DNA of 64,000 nucleotides. Origin: Mesorhizobium sp. ZC-5. GTDB lineage: Bacteria; Pseudomonadota; Alphaproteobacteria; Rhizobiales; Rhizobiaceae. A program made the translations under genes and the position numbers. The stretch spans positions 186,001 to 250,000 of the forward strand of contig NZ_JAOWPT010000005.1 of the NCBI RefSeq assembly GCF_025753855.1, written 5' to 3'. The notes under the pieces were generated by a model. The model was not told where the DNA came from. It saw nothing but the letters and a program-made list of their open reading frames with translations, and searched no databases. Below are positions 57,596 to 64,000 of this stretch, in pieces. The stretch's first letter is position 1. Each line of letters opens with the position of its first letter.

Positions 57596-57694
57596 AGCGT
57601 GTCGCGCCGAATAGGATTCGGCGGCCACGCTTCAGATTCTTTGATTTGATGCATGTCGTTATCCCGAAACCGAGGTCACTTTCGGGCGACATGC
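57595..57694. repeat. Double-hairpin intergenic repeat (rhizobial REP/RIME-like)
   Basis: Two adjacent imperfect palindromes after rkpK. The first pairs AAGCGTG (57595) with CACGCTT (57626), and GCCGAAT (57606) with ATTCGGC (57616). The second pairs GCATGTCG (57651) with CGACATGC (57687), and CCCGAAA (57663) with TTTCGGG (57680). The GCATGTCG element closely resembles a sequence I recall as widely repeated in Mesorhizobium and related genomes. It begins on the last base of the rkpK stop codon. Confidence 0.7.
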
Positions 57695-57708
57695 ATTAGG
57701 CGCTGCGG

Positions 57709-58884
57709 CTACCGATAGGGATCGGCGGCGTCGCGCAGGCCGTCACCCAGGAAATTGAACGCCAGGATGACCAGAATGACGGGTATCATTGGAAACAGCA
57801 GCCATGGATAGAAGGCGATCACGCTGACACCACGCGCTTCGGTTAGCAGGATGCCCCAACTGGTGATCGGTGGTCTCAGGCCAAGCCCGAGAAAGCTCAG
57901 CGCTGTTTCTCCAAGGATCATTCCTGGAATCGCGATGGTTGCGGTGGCGATCAAATGCGACATGAAGCCGGGAACCAGATGTCGGCCGATGATGCGACTG
58001 CTCTTCGCACCCATGAGTTGGGCGGCGAGCACATAGTCCTCTTCGCGCAAGGCGAGAAGTTTCGACCGAACCGCACGCGCCAGCCCGGTCCAGTCGAGCA
58101 GTCCCAGGATCATGGTGATCCCGAAGTAAATCAGGATGGGACTCCAGGTCACCGGCATGATCGCTGCCAGCGCCATCCATAACGGAATACTCGGTATGGA
58201 TTGCAACACCTCGATGATGCGCTGAACCACCAGGTCGAATATGCCGCCGTGATAGCCGGCCAGCCCGCCGATGACGATGCCGAGCACGAAGCTGAATGCT
58301 ATGCCAAAGAGCCCGATGGTGAGTGAAATACGCGCGCCGTAGATGATGCGCGACAGGACATCGCGCCCGAGCCGGTCTGTGCCGAGAAGGAAAAACTGGC
58401 CGTTCGGCGCTGGGCAGACCAGATGCAGATTGCTTTCGAACAGCCCCCAGAACTTGTAGGCGTCGCCCCGGCAGAAGAAGCGGAGCGGCTGCACTTCGTT
58501 CTTGTCGTCGGTGTATTCCCGCTTGAGCGTGTCCATGTCCAGCCGCATCTGCCGGCCATAGACGAACGGCCCGACAAACTGGCCATCGTGGAAGAAATGC
58601 ACGCGTTGCGGCGGCGTGTAGATGAAATCCATGTTCCTTGTATGCAGGTTATACGGCGCCAGGAACTCGCAGACCAAAATCATCGCGTAGAGCGAGGCAA
58701 GGAAAATGCCGGACGCGACGGCCAATTTGTGCCGTCGAAATTTCCACCACATCAATTTGAGCTGCGACGCCTGATAGACGCGCGACTGTTCGTCGGTCAT
58801 CGCCTCGACCGAGTACGGATCGAACGGCGCGGTCGAAACGTAGTGGGCGAGTTCGGCGCCCGGTGAAGGCAGTGGTGAATTCAT
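57709..58884 (-). CDS. ABC transporter permease, OppC/YejE type
   Basis: A 391-residue inner-membrane permease of the dipeptide/oligopeptide class, with an N-terminal helix (about 54-75) and a large periplasmic loop (about 76-160) before the binding-protein-dependent transport core. GTDRLGRDVLSRIIYGARIS and the docking loop AAQLMGAKSSRIIGRHLVPG are typical. The long loop after the first helix resembles YejE. It is the last gene of the operon, its ATG overlapping the stop of the other permease by four bases. Confidence 0.9.
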   Translation of the reverse strand: MNSPLPSPGAELAHYVSTAPFDPYSVEAMTDEQSRVYQASQLKLMWWKFRRHKLAVASGIFLASLYAMILVCEFLAPYNLHTRNMDFIYTPPQRVHFFHDGQFVGPFVYGRQMRLDMDTLKREYTDDKNEVQPLRFFCRGDAYKFWGLFESNLHLVCPAPNGQFFLLGTDRLGRDVLSRIIYGARISLTIGLFGIAFSFVLGIVIGGLAGYHGGIFDLVVQRIIEVLQSIPSIPLWMALAAIMPVTWSPILIYFGITMILGLLDWTGLARAVRSKLLALREEDYVLAAQLMGAKSSRIIGRHLVPGFMSHLIATATIAIPGMILGETALSFLGLGLRPPITSWGILLTEARGVSVIAFYPWLLFPMIPVILVILAFNFLGDGLRDAADPYR

Positions 58885-59879
58885 TTGGTGCTGCCGCCTT
58901 GCAACCTGATTCGCGGATCGAGAGCCGCCAGCGCCAGATCCGAAATCAGCACGCCGATCACGGTCAAAAAGGCGAGGAACATCAAAAACGATCCTGCGAG
59001 ATACATATCCTGGCTCTGCAGCGCCTTGATCAGCATTGGTCCGGTCGTTTCCAGCGAAAGGACAATCGCGGTGATCTCGGCGCCGGAAATGATGGCCGGC
59101 AGAATGGAGCCGATATCCGACATGAAGAAATTCAACGCCATGCGAAGCGGATACTTCACCAAGGTACGGAAGGGATGAAGTCCCTTGGCGCGCGCCGTCA
59201 TGACGTATTGTTTCTGCAACTCGTCGAGCAGATTGGCCCGCAACCGGCGGATCATGCCCGCCGTGCCTGCCGTGCCGACGATGATGACCGGGATCCACAA
59301 ATGTTCGAGGATCGACTTGGCCTTGTCCCAGCTCATCGGTTCGCCGAGAAATTTCTGGTCCATCAGATGGCCGATGGAGGTTCCGAACCAGATATTGGCG
59401 AAATACATGAGGATGAGCGCCAGCATGAAGTTCGGGATGGCGATGCCAAGAAGGCCGAGAAACGTCAATCCGTAGTCACCCCAGCTGTACTGGTGGGTGG
59501 CGGAGTACATGCCGATCGGAAAGGCGATAAGCCAGGTGAAGACGATGGTAACGAACGACACCAAGACGGTCAGCCACATGCGGTCGCCGATGACGTCACT
59601 GACCGGCAACTGATACTCGAACGAGTAGCCGAAGTCGCCCTGGAGCATGCCCGTGACCCAATAGAAATAGCGGACGATCGGCGGCTTGTCGAAACCGTAT
59701 TCGGCCCGCAATGCCTCGAGCTGGTCCATGTCGACGCCTTCGCCCTGCGCCCGCATTTCGGCTGCGTAACTTTCGAAATAATCGCCGGGCGGCAATTCGA
59801 TGATGGTGAACACCAGCGCGGAGATGATCAGCAATGTCGGAACCATGACGGCGATGCGCCAGAGGATGTAGCGCAGCAC
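58881..59879 (-). CDS. ABC transporter permease, OppB/YejB type
   Basis: A 332-residue inner-membrane permease. MLRYILWRIAVMVPTLLIIS opens the first helix; the docking loop is TARAKGLHPFRTLVKYPLRM, and the remaining five helices follow the OppB pattern. It forms the channel with the downstream YejE-like permease. The gene starts 2 bases after the binding-protein stop codon and overlaps the next gene by ATGA, so all are tightly coupled. Length is typical. Confidence 0.9.
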   Translation of the reverse strand: MLRYILWRIAVMVPTLLIISALVFTIIELPPGDYFESYAAEMRAQGEGVDMDQLEALRAEYGFDKPPIVRYFYWVTGMLQGDFGYSFEYQLPVSDVIGDRMWLTVLVSFVTIVFTWLIAFPIGMYSATHQYSWGDYGLTFLGLLGIAIPNFMLALILMYFANIWFGTSIGHLMDQKFLGEPMSWDKAKSILEHLWIPVIIVGTAGTAGMIRRLRANLLDELQKQYVMTARAKGLHPFRTLVKYPLRMALNFFMSDIGSILPAIISGAEITAIVLSLETTGPMLIKALQSQDMYLAGSFLMFLAFLTVIGVLISDLALAALDPRIRLQGGSTK

Positions 59880-59881
59880 GC

Positions 59882-61786
59882 TCAGGCCTCGTCCGCGAGC
59901 CAGAATGTATCCGGCATGTAAACTCCGAAATACGACGTAGGATCAAAGCCGTAGAGGCCTTCCCCCGGAAAGTTCCGCAGGCGCGAGGAGTAAAGCACCG
60001 GCTGCAAGGTGGCGTTGACGAGGCCGATGGAAAACACCTGGTCGGTGTAGAGCGCGAGCATTGTTGTCCAGATCTTGCTGCGGTCTGATAGCCCGGCCGA
60101 GTGCCGCCACTTTTTCACCAGCCGCACCAGTTCGGCGGCTTCCGGCAGGTCGGGCGGCTCGCCGACCTGACCGTGGGAGATATAGTGGGCGCCCCAGAGC
60201 GGCCATTGCAACTGGTCGTCGGCGGTCGGAGCGAACTGGCCCGGATTCATGTCGGCGGTCGGTACGCCGTTGTCGATCCCGTACCACAACGACATCATGA
60301 TTTCTCCGCCAAGCGCTCGGCTGCGGAAAACGTCGCGCTGCGAGGTGCGGATGAACAACGCGATCCCGACCTCGCGCCAATGGTCGGCGATCAGTTCCAG
60401 CATGTCGGTCTCGAGGGTGCTTTCTCCCGCCGTTTCGACGACGATCTGCGCGGTGCGGCCGTCAGGGAGAATCCGGATGCCGTCGTCGCCGCGCTGCTTA
60501 AGCCCGACCTCATCGAGCAGCCTGTTGGCTTGGGCAGGGTCGAAGCCGGCCCAGGCCTCGGCGAAACCCGGCTGATAGAGCGGGCTTTCCGGCAATACTG
60601 TGTCGGCGCTTTCCGTGCCGAGGCCGTAAAATACCGCTTTGTTGATCTCTTCGCGGTTGATCGCCAGCGACAGTGCCCGCCGCATACGCACGTCCTGAAG
60701 CAGCTTGCGCCAGGCTTCGTCGGCGGTGTTCAGGTTGGGCAACAGGGCAAATTGCGACCCTTGCGTGCGTTTCCAGAGAGTGACCTTCACCGGATAGCGC
60801 TTCTCGGCATCCTTCAGAAACGCGTAGTCGGAGAAGCTCAGGCCGATGGCCTGTAGGTCGCTTTCCCCAGAACCGGCCTTAGCCGGGATGATCGACGAGG
60901 AACTGACGTTCAGGACGAACTTGTCGATATAGGGCAATTGCCGCCCGTTTTCGTCGATGCGGTGGAAGAACGGATTGCGCTCGAAGACGAATTGTTCGGC
61001 CGGCGGCTTGGTGGTGTTCCGCCACGGGTCCAGCGTCGGCAGCTCGGGATTTTCCGGCCGGTACTGACGCGACATGCGGATGTGCAGCCCGGTCCACTTC
61101 TTCTGCTTGTTCTTCTTCATCAAGGCTGCGAGGCGGTCCGGATCCTGATACTTTTTGTGGAATTGCTTCATGTAGGCGGCGGGCAGCACAAGGCTGAGCG
61201 GCTGGGCATGCGCAAGGCTGGGCAAAAAATCGGGGTTCGGCACATCCCAGGAATAGCGCACCGTCAGGTCGTCGACGACCTCGAAACGCGGACCTTTTCC
61301 GTCGACCAGCAACGCGGCCGCCAGGCCGCCGGAAGACAGGTCTTCGTTCTGCAACACATCTTCGAAGCAGTAACGGAAATCCTCCGGCGTCAGCGGGCTG
61401 CCGTCGGACCATTTGTGACCTTCGCGAATCTTGAAGGTATAAACGCGGTCCTCGACCGCCTCGAAGCTTTCCAGGATATCCGGTTGGAAACGAAGCCTGT
61501 CGTCGTAGCCGACCAGGCGGGCATAGCCGTAGATGGTCATCAGCCGGATATCTTTCTGGCTGCCGATCAGGGTGCGTATGAAGCCGCCGTATGCGCCTGG
61601 TTCCCTACCCATCGCGGCGACATTCACGACACGCGGCGCTTTCGGCAGGCGTTCGGCGAGCGGCGGCAGTTTCTTTTCGTCGAGCTGTGGCTGCAGGAAG
61701 CTCGGTTCGAGGCCTGTCGCGCGTGCCGAAACGGGCGCCAGGACCGATGCGATGACGCCGATGGCCGTCCGCCTGTTCATCATCAT
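59882..61786 (-). CDS. ABC transporter substrate-binding protein, SBP family 5 (Opp/oligosaccharide type)
   Basis: A 634-residue exported binding protein. [20 protein letters not shown] has a short Tat-like or Sec signal ending near ARATG. The family-5 motif appears as YTFKIREGHKWSDGSPLTPE and DVRMRRALSLAINREEINKA. Family 5 proteins bind oligopeptides, nickel, or oligosaccharides. The ligand is unknown; given the lyase gene upstream, an oligosaccharide is possible. ATG 61786 overlaps the ATPase stop codon and has GGGAG upstream. Confidence 0.88.
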   Translation of the reverse strand: MMMNRRTAIGVIASVLAPVSARATGLEPSFLQPQLDEKKLPPLAERLPKAPRVVNVAAMGREPGAYGGFIRTLIGSQKDIRLMTIYGYARLVGYDDRLRFQPDILESFEAVEDRVYTFKIREGHKWSDGSPLTPEDFRYCFEDVLQNEDLSSGGLAAALLVDGKGPRFEVVDDLTVRYSWDVPNPDFLPSLAHAQPLSLVLPAAYMKQFHKKYQDPDRLAALMKKNKQKKWTGLHIRMSRQYRPENPELPTLDPWRNTTKPPAEQFVFERNPFFHRIDENGRQLPYIDKFVLNVSSSSIIPAKAGSGESDLQAIGLSFSDYAFLKDAEKRYPVKVTLWKRTQGSQFALLPNLNTADEAWRKLLQDVRMRRALSLAINREEINKAVFYGLGTESADTVLPESPLYQPGFAEAWAGFDPAQANRLLDEVGLKQRGDDGIRILPDGRTAQIVVETAGESTLETDMLELIADHWREVGIALFIRTSQRDVFRSRALGGEIMMSLWYGIDNGVPTADMNPGQFAPTADDQLQWPLWGAHYISHGQVGEPPDLPEAAELVRLVKKWRHSAGLSDRSKIWTTMLALYTDQVFSIGLVNATLQPVLYSSRLRNFPGEGLYGFDPTSYFGVYMPDTFWLADEA

Positions 61787-63675
61787 GGCCGTAGCTCCCT
61801 GGCGTCGACATTGCGCCTTGCGAGCACGAAATGGCCGCCGCCGAGATCGGCGGGGTGCATAGCGTCTTCGCCGCCGTCGTCGCGGAATTGCGGACCCCAG
61901 GCGTGTGTGTCGGATGCTCCGCTGGCTTGAAGCGTCTTGAAGTCGAGCGGCCGGTCGAGATCGGCGAACGGCACTGCGGCAAGCAGCGAGCGCGTATAGG
62001 GATGAACGGGTTTCCGCAGCAGGATCTCGCGGGGCGCGAGTTCGACAATGCGACCACCGCACATGACGGCGATACGATCGGCCATGTAGTCCACCACCGC
62101 CAGATTGTGCGATATGAAAAGATAAGTCAGTCCCAAGTCCTTCTGCAAGTCCTTGAGAAGGTTCAATATCTGGGCTTGGACCGAGACGTCGAGCGCCGAT
62201 ACCGGCTCATCGCAAATGATGAGATCCGGGCCGAGAGCCAAGGCTCTCGCGATACCGATACGCTGTCGCTGGCCGCCGGAGAAGCTGTGCGGATAGCGGC
62301 TGATGAAACGCTTGTCGAGGCCGATTGCCTGCATGAGGGATTTGACGGTCTCGAGCCTGGAACGGGCATCGCCGCGATCATGGATTTCCAGCGGTTCGCT
62401 CAGGATATTCTGGATCGTCATACGCGGCGACAGCGATGAGACCGGGTCCTGGAAAACCATCTGGATTTTAGTGCGAAGCGCGCGCAGGGCGCTGCCCTCG
62501 GCAGCCAGGACGTCAACCGGCCCGTCAGGACCATTATAGATGACGGAGCCCGAGTCCGGCGTCAGCGCCCGCATCAGAATCTTGCTGACCGTGGTCTTGC
62601 CGCAACCGCTTTCGCCGACCAGTCCCAGGCATTCGCCGCGGCGAATATCAAAACTGACACCGTCGACGGCGCGAACCTCGTGTTTCTGCCCGCTACCGAA
62701 CCAACCGGATTTGCGCGTGGTGAAAGTCTTGGTCAGCCCCCTGACCGACAAAATAACGTCCGGCGCGGTTGCTGCAGGGGCGTGTCGTTTGCCGAGCAGG
62801 CTCTCGACATTCACCGGCACTTCGCGGAGCGCTTTCAGTCTTTCACCCGGCTTCATGTCGAAATGCGGAACGGCGGCCATCAGCCCCTTCAGGTAGGGAT
62901 GGCTGGGCCTCCTGAATATCGCCTCCACGGGACCGGCTTCGACGATTTCGCCGTGGTAGATGACGACCACCTCGTCAGCAACGTTTGCCACCACCCCGAG
63001 ATCGTGAGTGATCAGCAGCATTGCCATGTTCAGCTTGGACTGGAGGTCGCGGAGCAGTTGCAGGATTTGCGCCTGGATTGTCACGTCGAGCGCCGTCGTC
63101 GGCTCGTCGGCGATGAGCAGCGCCGGGCGGCATATCAGTGCCATCGCAATCATCGCGCGCTGGCGCAGCCCACCGGAAAGTTCGAAGGAGTATTTGTCGT
63201 AGGCCCGCTGCGGATCGGGAAAGCCGACCAGTCCAAGCATTTCGACGGTGCGTTCCCGCCGTTCGGGTTCGGACATATCCGTATGGATCTGCAACACTTC
63301 GCTGATCTGATTGCCGATCGTGTGCAGCGGAGAAAGCGACGTCATCGGCTCCTGGAATATTTTTCCGATACGTCGGCCTCGCAGCGACCTGATCTCTTTC
63401 CCGTCGCGCGGCATCTGCAGGATGTCGGCCGTCTTGCCGGGCGTGGCCGGGTCGGAAAACAGGATACGTCCACGTACTTTCGCGGTCCTCGGCAATATTC
63501 CCATCACCGCCTGGCTGATAACCGACTTTCCTGAGCCGGACTCGCCAACCAGCGCGGTCACCTTGCCGGGCAGGATCCGCAAATTTGCATGTTTTACGGC
63601 GTGAATCGGCCCGCCAACGATGGCAAAGGAAATGCCAAGATCTTCAATTCTCAACAGATCAGTGCCAGAATTCAT
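61783..63675 (-). CDS. Fused double ATPase of an Opp/Yej-type ABC importer
   Basis: A 630-residue protein with two complete nucleotide-binding domains, as in YejF. The first has Walker A GESGSGKS at about residue 43 and the signature [15 protein letters not shown]; the second has Walker A GESGCGKT at about 356 and the signature [15 protein letters not shown], Walker [13 protein letters not shown]. It also carries OppD/F-type C-terminal HPY motifs ([16 protein letters not shown] and [16 protein letters not shown]). It is first in the operon. A lyase-like gene ends 140 bases upstream. Confidence 0.93.
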   Translation of the reverse strand: MNSGTDLLRIEDLGISFAIVGGPIHAVKHANLRILPGKVTALVGESGSGKSVISQAVMGILPRTAKVRGRILFSDPATPGKTADILQMPRDGKEIRSLRGRRIGKIFQEPMTSLSPLHTIGNQISEVLQIHTDMSEPERRERTVEMLGLVGFPDPQRAYDKYSFELSGGLRQRAMIAMALICRPALLIADEPTTALDVTIQAQILQLLRDLQSKLNMAMLLITHDLGVVANVADEVVVIYHGEIVEAGPVEAIFRRPSHPYLKGLMAAVPHFDMKPGERLKALREVPVNVESLLGKRHAPAATAPDVILSVRGLTKTFTTRKSGWFGSGQKHEVRAVDGVSFDIRRGECLGLVGESGCGKTTVSKILMRALTPDSGSVIYNGPDGPVDVLAAEGSALRALRTKIQMVFQDPVSSLSPRMTIQNILSEPLEIHDRGDARSRLETVKSLMQAIGLDKRFISRYPHSFSGGQRQRIGIARALALGPDLIICDEPVSALDVSVQAQILNLLKDLQKDLGLTYLFISHNLAVVDYMADRIAVMCGGRIVELAPREILLRKPVHPYTRSLLAAVPFADLDRPLDFKTLQASGASDTHAWGPQFRDDGGEDAMHPADLGGGHFVLARRNVDARELRP

Positions 63676-63815
63676 CCCTACCCATTCCCCGCCCCGGGGA
63701 GTTTCGCCACGCGCGAAATCTGCGGGGTCAGCAACAGACTATCGCACACCCGCGAGCCTGCCTAGACCGTCTTATTTAGCAAGCACGAAAATGAAGTCGG
63801 CGTGCTCTATCCGCA

Positions 63816-64000
63816 CTATTTGGCGGAACAGAGGCCGTTCTGTAGAACGTCGGAGCAGTTCGGCGATCGCCTGAAATCATCGTAGTAAAGGGTCCAGTCG
63901 GTCGTATGCGCTGCCCGGTATGGGCCGAACTTGAAGTACTGGTTCTTGCCTAAGCCTGGATCGGCATGTCCGATGTGACCCTTGACCGTCACGACCGGTT
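63816..64000 (-). CDS. Probable polysaccharide lyase (heparin-lyase-I-like fold), C-terminal end
   Basis: The minus-strand frame is open from the window edge to the stop at 63816-63818 and gives a 61-residue tail: GHIGHADPGLGKNQYFKFGP, then YRAAHTTDWTLYYDDFRRSP and SDVLQNGLCSAK. The combination YFKFGPYR and LYYDDFRR near the C-terminus is characteristic of the concanavalin-like polysaccharide lyase family (Pfam Polysacc_lyase) common in rhizobia. Two cysteines at the end (PNCSDVLQNGLC) may pair. The rest of the gene lies beyond the window. It is on the same strand and directly upstream of the ABC importer operon. Confidence 0.6.
   Translation of the reverse strand, partial: PVVTVKGHIGHADPGLGKNQYFKFGPYRAAHTTDWTLYYDDFRRSPNCSDVLQNGLCSAK

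Overview
The window is chromosomal DNA of an alphaproteobacterium of the order Rhizobiales, most like Mesorhizobium or a close relative in the Phyllobacteriaceae. The evidence is the high G+C content, a 2024-residue protein of the GROWTH POLE RING (GPR/RgsE) type that belongs to polar-growing Rhizobiales, a CckA cell-cycle kinase, a DksA lacking most of its zinc cysteines, an adjacent lpsL/rkpK pair, and a double-hairpin intergenic repeat of a kind I associate with rhizobial genomes. I see no rRNA, tRNA, CRISPR array, phage, transposase or plasmid replication gene.

Layout. 0-0.75 kb: tail of an MCE-type lipid-transport gene and its outer-membrane lipoprotein. 0.86-7.6 kb: the giant polar-ring coiled-coil protein, divergent from a small Hpt phosphotransfer protein. 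7.7-9.2 kb: 2Fe-2S ferredoxin and ferredoxin reductase. 9.2-13.8 kb: accessory genes (PLD-like protein, AraC regulator divergent from a phytanoyl-CoA-type dioxygenase, DUF922 putative protease). 13.9-16 kb: a membrane protein and the folate genes folP-folK, with folB missing. 16-26.2 kb: CPA2 antiporter, secreted protein, the YcjF/YcjX envelope-stress pair, SixA phosphatase, dksA, a FliO-like protein and cckA.

26.2-42 kb is a metabolic block between two core regions (cckA and recA-alaS-icd). It holds a PQQ-type sugar dehydrogenase with cytochrome c, a tautomerase divergent from its probable LysR regulator, a Tat-exported small subunit with a GMC flavoprotein, small hypothetical genes, the ugpBAEC glycerol-3-phosphate importer, an OmpA-type lipoprotein and pseudouridine catabolism (psuK-psuG). 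42-52.9 kb is housekeeping: recA under a LexA-like box, alaS, icd, an alpha/beta hydrolase, trmJ overlapping murI, DUF3008, a 2OG-Fe(II) oxygenase and rpsD.

52.9-64 kb concerns surface carbohydrate and oligomer uptake. A GT39/ArnT-like membrane glycosyltransferase, a small methyltransferase, a UDP-glucuronate epimerase (lpsL) and UDP-glucose dehydrogenase (rkpK) together suggest production and use of UDP-glucuronate and UDP-galacturonate. A complete Opp/Yej-type ABC importer (fused ATPase, binding protein, two permeases) follows, with the end of a probable polysaccharide lyase gene directly upstream on the same strand.

No part of the window is a clear undescribed defence or mobile system. 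The best leads are the fixed-period repeat arrays in the polar-ring gene and the signal-dense divergent region beside it, the hairpin that hides the ribosome-binding site of the PQQ dehydrogenase, the uronate/GT39/lyase/importer neighbourhood, the folate operon without folB, and the PLD-like protein with one degenerate active-site motif.
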